Position numbers and translations under genes: made by a program. The notes beneath the pieces are model-generated. The model saw only the letters and a program-made list of their open reading frames with translations, was not told the DNA's origin and did not search any database. From NCBI RefSeq assembly GCF_964252635.1, contig NZ_CAXUNP010000004.1:82186-146185 (forward strand): a stretch of 64,000 bases of DNA, given 5' to 3'. Of the stretch, positions 34,473 through 43,164 are shown piece by piece; position 1 is the stretch's first letter; every line of letters starts with the position of its first letter. The DNA is from Jatrophihabitans sp964252635. GTDB lineage: Bacteria > Actinomycetota > Actinomycetes > Mycobacteriales > Jatrophihabitantaceae.

Positions 34473-35465
34473 ATGGGTCTGACCGTGGCCGTCACCGGAC
34501 CGACCGGCGAGATCGGCATCTCTACCGTGGCCGCGCTGGAACGTCACCCCGACGTCGAGCGGGTCATCGGCATGGCGCGCCGGCCGTTCGACCCGGCCGC
34601 CCACGGCTGGACGCGTACCGAGTACCGCCAGGGTGACATCCTCGACCGCGCCTCGGTCGACGAACTCGTCGCCGACGCCGACGTCGTCGTGCATCTCGCC
34701 TACCTGATCATGGGTTCACGCGAGGAGAGCCGGCGCATCAACCTCAAGGGCACCCGCACGGTGTTCGAGGCCACGGTCGCCGCCCCGCGCCCGACGCGGC
34801 TCGTCTACACGTCGAGCGTCGCGGCCTACGGCTACCACGCCGACAACCCGGTTCCGTTGACCGAGAACGTGCCGACGCGCGGATCGGACGAGCATTACTA
34901 CTCGGCGCAGAAGGCCGAGTGCGAGCAGGTGTTGCACGAGGTCACCGACGGCAGCGACCTCCAGGTCTACGTGCTGCGCCCGTGCATCGTCGCGGGCCCG
35001 AAGGCGCCCGCACTGGCCGACAACATGCCCTGGCGCACGGTCCGCGAGGCGCTGCCGCTCCCGCTGCGCGGCGCCGCCACCATGATGCAGAGCATGCTGC
35101 CGCTGGCGCCGAACCCCGGCGTGCCGCTGCAGCTCGTGCACCACGACGACGTGGCGTCGGCGATCGCCCTCGCCGCGTCCGGTGCCGGCGTGCCCGGTGC
35201 CTACAACCTCGCCGGCGAGGGCGAGATCACCCTCGGCGACGTTGCCCGCGCCACCGGCACCCGTTCGGTGCGCGTGCCGCAGGCCACGGTGCGGTTGGCG
35301 TCGGCCGCGATCGCCCGCCTGCCGCTGATGCCGTCCGCCGCCGAATGGGTGCACATCGGGCGGACGTCGGTCGTCATGGACACCTTCCGCGCGCGATCGC
35401 TGCTCGGGTGGGACCCGCAGTACACGTCGAAGCAGACCCTCGACGCACTCGCCGGCTCACTCTGA
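34473..35465 (+). CDS. NAD-dependent epimerase/dehydratase family protein
   Basis: A 330-residue extended SDR. It begins with the Rossmann motif VTGPTGEIG, continues with GDILDRASV and VVVHLAYLI, the active-site YTSSVAAYG and YYSAQKAECE (Tyr-x-x-x-Lys), and an RPCIVAGP loop, ending in the C-terminal substrate domain. GGxxGxxG is in a variant form (GPTGEIG). Substrate unknown, likely a nucleotide sugar or similar. ATG 34473 is preceded by GAGGGACGAGGA. Its stop is 12 bp from the convergent nudC stop. Confidence 0.87.
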   Translation: MGLTVAVTGPTGEIGISTVAALERHPDVERVIGMARRPFDPAAHGWTRTEYRQGDILDRASVDELVADADVVVHLAYLIMGSREESRRINLKGTRTVFEATVAAPRPTRLVYTSSVAAYGYHADNPVPLTENVPTRGSDEHYYSAQKAECEQVLHEVTDGSDLQVYVLRPCIVAGPKAPALADNMPWRTVREALPLPLRGAATMMQSMLPLAPNPGVPLQLVHHDDVASAIALAASGAGVPGAYNLAGEGEITLGDVARATGTRSVRVPQATVRLASAAIARLPLMPSAAEWVHIGRTSVVMDTFRARSLLGWDPQYTSKQTLDALAGSL

Positions 35466-35477
35466 GCGCGCCTGACG

Positions 35478-36446
35478 TCAGCTCTCGCCGGCCAGCCAGC
35501 GGTCGATGAGGTAGCGCGAGATCGAGAACGGCGGCGGCACGGCCACCAGGCGGGTGCCGTCCGGGCGCGCGTCGGCGGCCGCACGTCGGTCGCCGGCGCG
35601 GACGGCCGGGTCGTCGTCGGCCCAGTCGGCGGCGCGACGGATCTCCTCGCGGGTGAACCACCCGGCCTCGGCCATCTCGACGGGGTCGAGGGTCAGGGCG
35701 GGGTCACCGACCAGGCGGGCGGTGAAACCGAGCATCAGCGAGGCCGGGAACGGCCACGGTTGGCTGGCGACGTAGCGCACGTCCTGCACCACGACGCCGA
35801 CCTCCTCGAACACCTCGCGGGCGACCGCCCCCTCGAGCGTCTCGCCCGGCTCGACGAACCCGGCGAGCGTCGAGAACCGGCCAGGGTTCCACTTCGGTCC
35901 ACGGCCGAGCAGGGCGAGGTCGCCGCCGTCGTGCACGAGCATGATCACGGCCGGGTCGGTGCGCGGGAAGTGGTGACTGCCGTCGACGGGGCAGGTGCGG
36001 GTCCACCCGGCCTGCGTCTCATGGGTCAGCGCGCCGCAGCGCGGGCAGTGCGGGTGCTTCGCGTGCCACTGCTCGAGACCGATCGCGGTGGCCAGCAACC
36101 CGCCGGACAGGTCGCCCACCGTGCCGCCGACGTCGCGCAGGGTGCGCCAGTTGTCGCCGTCCGGCGCGGCAGTGACCGCGAACGTCGGGACGTCGTCGAC
36201 GATGCCGAGCAGGCGGCGCGGGCCGTCCGGCGCCTCGTCCGACGGCCGCAGCTGCACCCGCCCGTCCCCGTCGACCGGTGTCTCGGAACCGGGGCTGATC
36301 AGCAGCACCCGCGCACGTGACCACGCGTCGGCCAGCCAGGCGTCGTCGTTGCGGTGCAGCCCGGCGCGGTCCCAGGTCACCCGGGCGAGCGGCGGGCCGT
36401 CCGGCATCGCGCCACCAGGGCCGACCGGTGAGGCAGGGGCTGTCAC
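35478..36446 (-). CDS. nudC: NAD(+) diphosphatase (NudC)
   Basis: A 322-residue Nudix hydrolase. It has a zinc-ribbon with CPRCG near residue 134 and further Cys/His ligands in CPVDGSHH, a Nudix box GFVEPGETLEGAVAREVFEEVG, shown here in its key residues G-E-R-E-E-E-G, and the NADH-pyrophosphatase signature SQPWPFPASLMLGF. NudC cleaves NAD(H) to NMN and AMP and can remove NAD caps from RNA. The start (GTG 36446) overlaps the M16 stop by 4 nt, so it is the last gene of an operon with two M16 peptidase genes and probably the M20 gene. Confidence 0.92.
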   Translation of the reverse strand: MTAPASPVGPGGAMPDGPPLARVTWDRAGLHRNDDAWLADAWSRARVLLISPGSETPVDGDGRVQLRPSDEAPDGPRRLLGIVDDVPTFAVTAAPDGDNWRTLRDVGGTVGDLSGGLLATAIGLEQWHAKHPHCPRCGALTHETQAGWTRTCPVDGSHHFPRTDPAVIMLVHDGGDLALLGRGPKWNPGRFSTLAGFVEPGETLEGAVAREVFEEVGVVVQDVRYVASQPWPFPASLMLGFTARLVGDPALTLDPVEMAEAGWFTREEIRRAADWADDDPAVRAGDRRAAADARPDGTRLVAVPPPFSISRYLIDRWLAGES

Positions 36447-37762
36447 TCGACGGGCCCGAGCGCCGCCAGCGGCTGACGCACGGTCGCGGCGTCGCCGACG
36501 AGCACGGTGGTGAACCCGGACGGCGCGAGGTAGGTCGCGGCGGCCTCTGCGACGTCGTCGACGGTGGTCCGCAGCAGGCGGGCCGGGTGCTCCTTGACCC
36601 AGTCCAGGCCGAGACCGAACGCCGACAGCGCGGACAGGGTCGACGCCAGCCCGGACTGGGTCGCGGTCGACATGGCCAGGTTGCCGATGGCGTACTGGCG
36701 CACCGACTCGAGCTCCTCGGCGGTCACGGGCAGCGACGCGATCCGGCCCAGCTCGTAGACCGTCTCGAGCATCGCCGGCGCGGTGACCTCGGTGGCGACC
36801 TCGACCTCGAGGCTGACGGTGGCGCCGAGCACGTGCTGGTCGAGACGGCTGTGCGGGCCGTAGGTGTAGCCCTTGTCCTCGCGGATGTTCTCCGTCCAGC
36901 GGGAGGAGAAGTAACCACCGAAGATCAGGTTCGCCAGCTGCAGCGCCGGGTAGCCGGGGTCGGTGCGGGCCAGGCCCATGCGGCCCATCCGCACCGACGT
37001 CTGCACCGAGCCGGGCCGGTCGACGAGCAGCAGCGGGCCGCCGGGCGGGGTGGGCAGGGCGGGGATGCGCGGCTTGGCGGCCTTGCCCGTCCAGCCGGCG
37101 AACGCCTCCTGCGCAAAGTCGATCATGCGGCCCGGGGCGACGTCGCCGACGAGCACCAGCATGCCGCCGTCAGGACGCACGAGCGCCTTGTGCAGCGCCC
37201 GCACCTGCGCGGGGGTCACGGCGGCCACGTCGTCGGGCTGGGGCAGGTCGAGGGCGTACGGGTGGTCGCCCCACATGCGGTGCGCGAGGGCCTCACCGGC
37301 CACGACACCGGCACGCGCACGGGCGATGCCCAGGTTCTCGACGAGGCGGTCGCGCTCGGTCGAGACCTCGTCGCGGGCGTACCCCGGTTCGGTGAGGACG
37401 GACGCGACGAGAGCCAGCAGCGGCCGCAGACTGGTGGCGAGCGCGTTGCCGGTGACCACGAGGCGGTCGGCGTCGACCGACACCCCGAGGTCGGCACCGA
37501 GCGCCTGGATGGCGGCGGCCAGGCCGGCGCGGTCGAGATCGGCGGCACCGGTGAGCAGGGTCTCGGACAGCACGGTGGCCTGCGCCGGGTGGCCCGGCTT
37601 GGCCGACAGGAACGGCAGGCGGAGGCGGACCTCGACGATGGGCACGCCCGGCTTGCGGACGGCGGCGACACGCAGCCCGTTGTCGAGCGTCGCCTCGCTG
37701 ACCCGCAACGACCGCGCGGTGCGCGGTGCGGTGAGCGCGGGAACCGGCAGGGTGGCGGTCAT
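36443..37762 (-). CDS. M16 peptidase-like protein, non-catalytic subunit
   Basis: A 439-residue M16-family protein (LuxS/MPP-like fold, two halves). It lacks the HxxEH zinc motif at the expected position (about 55-65, where KPGHPAQATVLSE occurs instead), but keeps the C-terminal-domain signature FGGYFSSRWTENIREDKGY with Arg and Tyr that bind substrate. This is the non-catalytic partner of heterodimeric bacterial M16B proteases. The start overlaps the stop of the catalytic gene (ATGA). Together they would form a periplasmic or cytosolic clamshell peptidase; no signal peptide is evident in either. Confidence 0.88.
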   Translation of the reverse strand: MTATLPVPALTAPRTARSLRVSEATLDNGLRVAAVRKPGVPIVEVRLRLPFLSAKPGHPAQATVLSETLLTGAADLDRAGLAAAIQALGADLGVSVDADRLVVTGNALATSLRPLLALVASVLTEPGYARDEVSTERDRLVENLGIARARAGVVAGEALAHRMWGDHPYALDLPQPDDVAAVTPAQVRALHKALVRPDGGMLVLVGDVAPGRMIDFAQEAFAGWTGKAAKPRIPALPTPPGGPLLLVDRPGSVQTSVRMGRMGLARTDPGYPALQLANLIFGGYFSSRWTENIREDKGYTYGPHSRLDQHVLGATVSLEVEVATEVTAPAMLETVYELGRIASLPVTAEELESVRQYAIGNLAMSTATQSGLASTLSALSAFGLGLDWVKEHPARLLRTTVDDVAEAAATYLAPSGFTTVLVGDAATVRQPLAALGPVE

Positions 37763-39081
37763 CGGTTACCTCCCGCGATGAGTTCGAGCACGGCTCGTCG
37801 GTCGGGGGTCAACGTGCTCGCCGCCTTCCGGACGTCGTCGACGGTGATGGCGGCCAGGCGGCCGGGCAGTTCCGCGACGAGCTCGGCGCGTCCGTGCACG
37901 AGCTCGAACTTCGCGAACTCCAGCGCGCGGCTGATGACGGCGTCCATGTCACGCAGGATCGAGCTGACCAGTCGGGTGCGGACGCGGTCGAGCTCACCGG
38001 GCTCGAGACCGTCGTCGGCGATGCGCGCGAGCTCCTCGTCGACGGCGCGCAGGATGGCGTCGAGCGCGTCGGCCTCGGTGTAGTGCGCGCTGATCGTGAG
38101 CGTCGTGGGGTCACGCTCGTCGAACGGGTCGCCGAACTCGCCGACGTAGGCCGCGATGTCGGTGACCAGGTGGTCGCGCTGCACGAGCCGACGCTGCAGG
38201 CGCGAGGCGTCACCGTCGCTGAGCACCTCGGTGAGCAGCACCAGCGCCAACAGGTCGTCGAGCTTGCCCACCGGGTCGGCGACGCGGTAGCCAATCGCCA
38301 CCGCGGGGATCGGGGCGTGCGCGTCGTCGATCGTGTCGCGGCGCTCGGCGGTCAGCGCCGGCTCGGCGAAGCTCGGCCGCTTCGGCGCCCTGCGCTTGCG
38401 GATGCCGCCGAAGTGGGTCTCGACGAGGGCCAGCGTCTCGTCGGCGTCGAGGTCACCGGCGACGGCCAGCACGGCGTTGGCCGGCGCGTAGTAGGTGTCG
38501 AAGAAGTCCTGCGCGTCCGCGGTGGTGGCGCTCTCGAGGTCCTCGAACCCGCCGTAGCCGTTGTGCGAGTTGGCGAACGTGTCGAACAGGACGGCGGGCA
38601 GGTAGATCCATGGGAAGCCGCCGTACGGGCGGTTCATGACGTTGACCCGGATCTCGTTCTTGACGACCTCGAGCTGGTTCGCGAGGTTGTCCTCGGTGAT
38701 GCGTGGGCTGCGCATCCGGTCGGCCTCGAGGAACAGCCCGCGCTCGAGCGCATTCGACGGCAGCGCCTCGAAGTAGTTCGTGTAGTCGAAGTGCGTGCTG
38801 CCGTTGAACGTGCCGCCGCTGGACTGCACGTAGCGGAAGTGCTCGAGCTTCTCGAGGTTCGCCGACCCCTGGAACATCAGGTGCTCGAACAGGTGCGCGA
38901 AGCCGGTGCGGCCTTCGGGCTCGGAACGGATGCCCACGTCGTAGAGCACCGCGACGCCGACGACCGGCGCGGACCGGTCGGGCGCGACGACGACCCGCAG
39001 GCCGTTGCCGAGCGTGTGGTGGACGAGATCGAAGCTGGGGCTCGGCAGTTTGGGTGACGATTTCTTCACAGGGCGCGGCAC
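37759..39081 (-). CDS. M16 zinc peptidase, catalytic subunit
   Basis: A 440-residue M16B peptidase with the inverted zinc motif HLFEH (in GFAHLFEHLMFQ, near residue 65) and the downstream Glu in the NQLEVVKNEIRV helix about 75 residues later. It is the catalytic half of the pair with the following gene. GTG 39081 is chosen because AAGGTGGG lies just upstream; GTG 39090 is an alternative. The N-terminus has no signal peptide. It starts 20 bp after the M20 dipeptidase stop, so a peptide-degradation operon M20 - M16 - M16 - nudC is likely. Confidence 0.9.
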   Translation of the reverse strand: MPRPVKKSSPKLPSPSFDLVHHTLGNGLRVVVAPDRSAPVVGVAVLYDVGIRSEPEGRTGFAHLFEHLMFQGSANLEKLEHFRYVQSSGGTFNGSTHFDYTNYFEALPSNALERGLFLEADRMRSPRITEDNLANQLEVVKNEIRVNVMNRPYGGFPWIYLPAVLFDTFANSHNGYGGFEDLESATTADAQDFFDTYYAPANAVLAVAGDLDADETLALVETHFGGIRKRRAPKRPSFAEPALTAERRDTIDDAHAPIPAVAIGYRVADPVGKLDDLLALVLLTEVLSDGDASRLQRRLVQRDHLVTDIAAYVGEFGDPFDERDPTTLTISAHYTEADALDAILRAVDEELARIADDGLEPGELDRVRTRLVSSILRDMDAVISRALEFAKFELVHGRAELVAELPGRLAAITVDDVRKAASTLTPDRRAVLELIAGGNR

Positions 39082-39101
39082 GTCACCCACCTTACGGACG
39101 C

Positions 39102-40526
39102 TCAGGCGCCGGTCCGCAAGGCCGTGGCCCCGACCTCGGCGAAGCCCGACCACAACCGCGCCGCGGCCTCCGCGCCCTTGTACAGCAGCGGAACCGAGAC
39201 CTTCTCGTTCGGCGCGTGGATCTGGTCGTCGGGCAGCATGAAGCCGAGGAACACGAGCGGGACACCGGTGGCCTGCTGCAGCGCGGCCTCGGGGCCGCTG
39301 CCGCCCTCGCGGGTGGGCAGCACCTCGGCGCCGTCGAAGGCGGCGCCGATGGCCTCGGTGAGCGCGGTGTAGGCCGGTGTACCCAGCGGCACGAGACATG
39401 CCTGCACGCCCGCGCCCTCCCACGCGACGTCGGCGACGATGCCCTCGGGCGTGTGCTCGCTGACGAACCGGTCGACGCCCTGGACGATCTTCTGCGGGTC
39501 CTGGTTCGCGACGAGCCGGAAGCTGATCTTGACGAACGCGTCGCTGGGGATGATCGTCTTGTGCCCGGCGCCCTGGTAGCCGCCCCCGATGCCGTTGACC
39601 TCCGCGGTGGGCCGCGCGCCGATGCGTTCGAGGGTGCTGAAGCCCTTCTCGCCGTGCACGGCCCGTGACTGGGCGACCTTGAGGAACTCGCCGTCGTCGT
39701 GCGGGACCTTGCCGAACAGCGCGCGCTCGTCGTCGGTGAGTTCGACGACGTCGTCGTAGAAGCCCGGCACCTGAACGCTGCCGTCGTCGTCGTGCAACGC
39801 GGCCACGAGGCGGGCCACGGCGGTGGCCGGGTTCGGCACCGCTCCCCCGAACACACCGGAGTGCAGGTCGAGGTCGGGCCCGTGCAGGGTGACGGTGGCC
39901 GCGACCATGCCGCGCATGCCCGTCACCGTGCTGGGCACGTCCGGGGCGACGATGCCGGTGTCGGTGACCACGACGACGTCGCAGGCCAGCAGGTCGCGGT
40001 GCGCGTCGAGCAGCTCCTGGAAATGCGGCGAGCCGGACTCCTCCTCACCCTCGATCAGCAGCTTGAGGTGCACGGCCGGGCTGGTGCGCCCCGTCGCCGC
40101 GAGATGGGCCTGCACGCCGAGCAGGTGGAACAGCAGCTGGCCCTTGTCGTCCGAGGCGCCGCGGGCGCGCAGCACGTCGCCGTCCAGCGTCGGGTCGAAC
40201 GGGTCGGTGTGCCAGAGCTCGAGCGGGTCGACGGGCTGCACGTCGTGGTGTCCGTACACCAGGACGGTCGGAGCGTCGGCGTCGTCGCTGCGCCACTCGG
40301 CGTACACGGCGGGCAGCCAGGGGCCGTCATCAAGGATGTGCGCGGTGGGGAAGCCGGTGCGTCGCGCGGCGTCGACGAACCACTCGGCACTGCGGCGCAC
40401 GTCGTCGTGGTGGTCGGGCTGGGCGCTGATACCGGGGATGCGCAGCCAGCTGTCGAGGTCGTCGAGCAGGTCCTGCCGGTGGCCGTCGATGTAGTCGCGC
40501 GCGGTGGTGGTGGGCTCCGTCGTCAC
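39102..40526 (-). CDS. M20-family dipeptidase/peptidase
   Basis: A 474-residue metallopeptidase of the M20 (PepV/CNDP-like) group. It shows GHHDVQPVDP near residue 88 (first zinc His and Asp), the bridging Asp in RGASDDKGQLL, the catalytic LIEGEEESGS near residue 150, and an FVVVTDTGI-type segment, here VVVVTDTG. It cleaves dipeptides or small peptides in the cytoplasm using two zinc ions. GTG 40526 is used; it is divergent from the sarcosine-oxidase-like gene with 24 bp between starts. First gene of the probable M20-M16-M16-nudC operon. Confidence 0.9.
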   Translation of the reverse strand: MTTEPTTTARDYIDGHRQDLLDDLDSWLRIPGISAQPDHHDDVRRSAEWFVDAARRTGFPTAHILDDGPWLPAVYAEWRSDDADAPTVLVYGHHDVQPVDPLELWHTDPFDPTLDGDVLRARGASDDKGQLLFHLLGVQAHLAATGRTSPAVHLKLLIEGEEESGSPHFQELLDAHRDLLACDVVVVTDTGIVAPDVPSTVTGMRGMVAATVTLHGPDLDLHSGVFGGAVPNPATAVARLVAALHDDDGSVQVPGFYDDVVELTDDERALFGKVPHDDGEFLKVAQSRAVHGEKGFSTLERIGARPTAEVNGIGGGYQGAGHKTIIPSDAFVKISFRLVANQDPQKIVQGVDRFVSEHTPEGIVADVAWEGAGVQACLVPLGTPAYTALTEAIGAAFDGAEVLPTREGGSGPEAALQQATGVPLVFLGFMLPDDQIHAPNEKVSVPLLYKGAEAAARLWSGFAEVGATALRTGA

Positions 40527-40550
40527 CGCACCGACGATAGCCTCCGCGGT

Positions 40551-41678
40551 ATGGCGTCGGACGGGCCCGTGGTGATCGTCGGCGCGGGGCTCGCGGGCGC
40601 CGCGGCGGCGCGCTCGATCGCCCGCCGTGGGCACCCCGTCGTCGTGCTCGAGCAGTTCGCACCGGGGCACGCGCACGGGTCGTCGCACGGCTCGGCGCGC
40701 ATCGTGCGGCGGGCGTACGGCGACGCGCTCTACACGTCGCTGACCGGTCGCGCGTTCGAGCTGTGGTCGTCGGTGCCGTCTCCGGAACCGCTGCTGCGGA
40801 TGCTGGGAGCGCTGGACTTCGGGCCGGACCGTGACGTGGCCGCCGTGGCCGGTCACCTCGCCGCGGCGGGGGTGGCGCACGAGGTGTTACCGGCGATCGA
40901 GGCCGAGCGTCGCTGGCCAGGCATGCGCTTCGAGGGCGACGTGGTGTTCCATCCCCAGGCGGGGACTCTCGACGCGGACGCGGCGGTGCGGGCGCTGCTC
41001 GCCGACGCGGTCGCCCACGGCGCCGACGTTCGGTTCGGGGCCGCTGCGCGCGCTCTGCTCGGCGAGGGTGAGCACGCCCGGGTGACGCTCGCCGACGGCT
41101 TCGACCTGCGTGCGTCCCGCGTCGTGGTCGCGGCGGGGGCCTGGGTGGCCGGGCTGCTGGACGGCGCCTTGCCGCTGCCGGCCCTGACCGTCACGCAGCA
41201 GCAGGTGTTCCACTTCCCGCGGCTCGACCCGTCCGCACCGCCGTGGCCGAGCGTCATCCACGAGCACGGGCGCGCGATCTACCACCTGGCCGGCGGCCGG
41301 GACGGCGGCCCGCTCGACGACCGCAAGCTCGGCGAGCACGACGGCGGTCCGGTGGTACGACCCGGCGTGACCGTCGAGCCGGATGCAGCCGTGCGCGAGC
41401 GGGTCGTCGACTACGTCCGTCGCTGGCTGCCCGGCCTCGACCCGACGCCGCGCGGCGAGGCCACCTGCCTGTACACGACCACGCCGTCCGAGGACTTCGT
41501 GCTCGACCGGGTCGGGCCGGTGGTCGTCTGCTCGCCCTGCTCGGGGCACGGGGCCAAGTTCGCGCCGCTGATCGGCGAGTTCGTGGCCGACCTCGTCGAC
41601 GGACGGGATGACGCCGTCCCCGCGCGCTTCGGCCTCTCGGCGCACGCTCGCGGGCTGGGCGGCAGCGTCTCGCTCTGA
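40551..41678 (+). CDS. FAD-dependent oxidoreductase, monomeric sarcosine oxidase type
   Basis: A 375-residue DAO-family flavoprotein. It begins with VVIVGAGLAGAAAARSIARRG (dinucleotide fold, first part), then HGSSHGSARIVRRAYGD, which in monomeric sarcosine oxidases binds the flavin and substrate. Near the C-terminus SPCSGHGAKFAPLIGE matches the segment in which a cysteine binds FAD covalently. Members oxidise N-methyl amino acids such as sarcosine or N-methyltryptophan and release hydrogen peroxide. A TTA leucine codon is at 40887, uncommon in this DNA and a bldA-type codon in Streptomyces. A terminator hairpin follows. Confidence 0.88.
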   Translation: MASDGPVVIVGAGLAGAAAARSIARRGHPVVVLEQFAPGHAHGSSHGSARIVRRAYGDALYTSLTGRAFELWSSVPSPEPLLRMLGALDFGPDRDVAAVAGHLAAAGVAHEVLPAIEAERRWPGMRFEGDVVFHPQAGTLDADAAVRALLADAVAHGADVRFGAAARALLGEGEHARVTLADGFDLRASRVVVAAGAWVAGLLDGALPLPALTVTQQQVFHFPRLDPSAPPWPSVIHEHGRAIYHLAGGRDGGPLDDRKLGEHDGGPVVRPGVTVEPDAAVRERVVDYVRRWLPGLDPTPRGEATCLYTTTPSEDFVLDRVGPVVVCSPCSGHGAKFAPLIGEFVADLVDGRDDAVPARFGLSAHARGLGGSVSL

Positions 41679-41688
41679 CCGATCTGCT

Positions 41689-41738
41689 CGACGGTGTGCA
41701 GACACGCGGGCCCCGGCCGGCGCGTCTGCACACCGTCG
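41689..41738. terminator. Bidirectional terminator hairpin
   Basis: A perfect 15-bp inverted repeat (41689-41703 against 41724-41738) with a 20-nt GC-rich loop lies between the convergent oxidoreductase and VOC gene stops. Confidence 0.75.
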
Positions 41739-41754
41739 GCGCGGGCGTGAGCCG

Positions 41755-42354
41755 TCAGAGGACGAGGGTGCCGCGTGGCGTCCCGAGAACCACGACGACG
41801 ACCGGGTCCGGGCCCTGCTCGACGAGCAACAGGACCTGCAGCGCGTCCAGCGATGCCTGCACCGCAGCCGGGTCCGGGTGCAGCAGGGCCAGCGTGGTCA
41901 GCTCCACCGTGGGCAACGCGCGCGACGCCGGGTGCGGCGTCGCGCCCCAGTCGATAAGGAACGGCACCAGCCCGCGGGACGGGGTCAGGCGCCACGTCAG
42001 CTGCTCGCCCGCGGGCGTGCGCCGCGACATGGGTACGGCGTCGCCCGGGTCGTAGCCGTGCCGGCGGGCGCGCTCGATCGTGGCGTCGACGTCCTCGGGG
42101 TGCACGGCCCAGGTGACGACGCGCGGGCCGTCCAGCTCGTCGATGCCGAACGGGCGTGCCGTGTCGGGTGTGGGCTGGTCGGGGTCCGGTCCGACGATCT
42201 CGAGGTAGCTGTCCGGCCCGAGCCCCACGAGGGCGTTCGCCGTGCCCAGCCCGGTGTGGCTGCCGCCCGCCACCGGGGTGACGCCGGCCCGGTCCGCGAA
42301 GTCGGCGACGGTACCGGCGAGGTCGGGCGTGGCCAGGACGAGATGATCGAGCAC
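41755..42354 (-). CDS. VOC / glyoxalase-like domain protein
   Basis: A 199-residue protein of the glyoxalase-like (VOC) superfamily, starting VLDHLVLATPDLAG, the common first beta-alpha unit of this family, with GLGTANALVGLGPDSYLEIVG as the second strand pair. Metal ligands are not certain, and the fold is shared by dioxygenases, isomerases and resistance proteins, so function is unknown. GTG 42354 gives the canonical start. It is directly back-to-back with the MBL-fold gene, without intergenic DNA. Confidence 0.85.
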   Translation of the reverse strand: MLDHLVLATPDLAGTVADFADRAGVTPVAGGSHTGLGTANALVGLGPDSYLEIVGPDPDQPTPDTARPFGIDELDGPRVVTWAVHPEDVDATIERARRHGYDPGDAVPMSRRTPAGEQLTWRLTPSRGLVPFLIDWGATPHPASRALPTVELTTLALLHPDPAAVQASLDALQVLLLVEQGPDPVVVVVLGTPRGTLVL

Positions 42355-43164
42355 GTGACCAGTGTGCTGGACGAGGTGGCCCCGGGCGTGCTGGTCGCGA
42401 CCAGCCGCCGCGAGCTGACGACGTCGACGGTGATCGTCACCGGCCGGTCGGCGGTGCTGGTCGACCCGGCGTGGGACCCCGACGAGCTCACCGGTCTGGC
42501 CGACCTGCTCGACGAGCGCGGTCTCGACGTCGCCGCGGGCGTGGCCACGCACGCCCACCACGACCACGTGCTGTGGCACCCGAGGTTCGGGCCGGCCCCG
42601 CGCTACGGATCGGAGCGCACCGTCGAGCTCGCCGAGACCCACCGCGACGAGCTGGTGCGCGCCCTCGGTCCGCGGTGGCCGCCGGAGCTGGCCGAGCTGG
42701 TCGGCCGGCTGACCCCGCTGCCCGGGTCTGGGACGGCGCTCGGGTCTGGGACGCTGCCCGGGTCGGGGACGTTGCCCGAACCCGAGGTGGTACCGGGTGG
42801 CGAGCCGGTGGAGTTCGTCGTCCACGACGGCCACGCGCCGGGACACACCGCCCTGTGGTTGCCGGCTCGGCGGGTGCTGATCACCGGGGACATGCTCAGC
42901 GACGTGGAGCTGCCGCTGCCGTTCGAGCCGGACGACGTGGCGGCCTACCTCACGGGGCTCGACGCGCTGGCGCCCTACGTGGCTCGGGCGGCGGTGCTGG
43001 TGCCGGGACACGGACGCCCCACGTCGTCACCGCTGGCGCGCCTGGACCCCGATTGTCGGTACCTCAGCGCGCTACAGGCCGGTCGCGACCCGGACGACCC
43101 GCGTCGCGCCAACCCGGGGATGGCCGAGGTGCACGCGCGGCTGCGTGAGATCACCCGGGGCTGA
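42355..43164 (+). CDS. MBL-fold metallo-hydrolase
   Basis: A 269-residue metallo-beta-lactamase-fold protein. THAHHDHVLWH (HxHxDH metal site) lies near residue 66, GHAPGHTALW near 165 supplies a His, LITGDMLSD near 180 an Asp, and VLVPGHGRPT near 220 the last His, so a complete dinuclear zinc site is present. The linker at about residues 120-140 contains PGSGT/LGSGT-type repeats from short tandem DNA repeats (42721-42775). GTG 42355 is preferred by family start; ATG 42343 is possible. It overlaps the convergent adnB by 14 bp. Substrate unknown. Confidence 0.87.
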   Translation: MTSVLDEVAPGVLVATSRRELTTSTVIVTGRSAVLVDPAWDPDELTGLADLLDERGLDVAAGVATHAHHDHVLWHPRFGPAPRYGSERTVELAETHRDELVRALGPRWPPELAELVGRLTPLPGSGTALGSGTLPGSGTLPEPEVVPGGEPVEFVVHDGHAPGHTALWLPARRVLITGDMLSDVELPLPFEPDDVAAYLTGLDALAPYVARAAVLVPGHGRPTSSPLARLDPDCRYLSALQAGRDPDDPRRANPGMAEVHARLREITRG

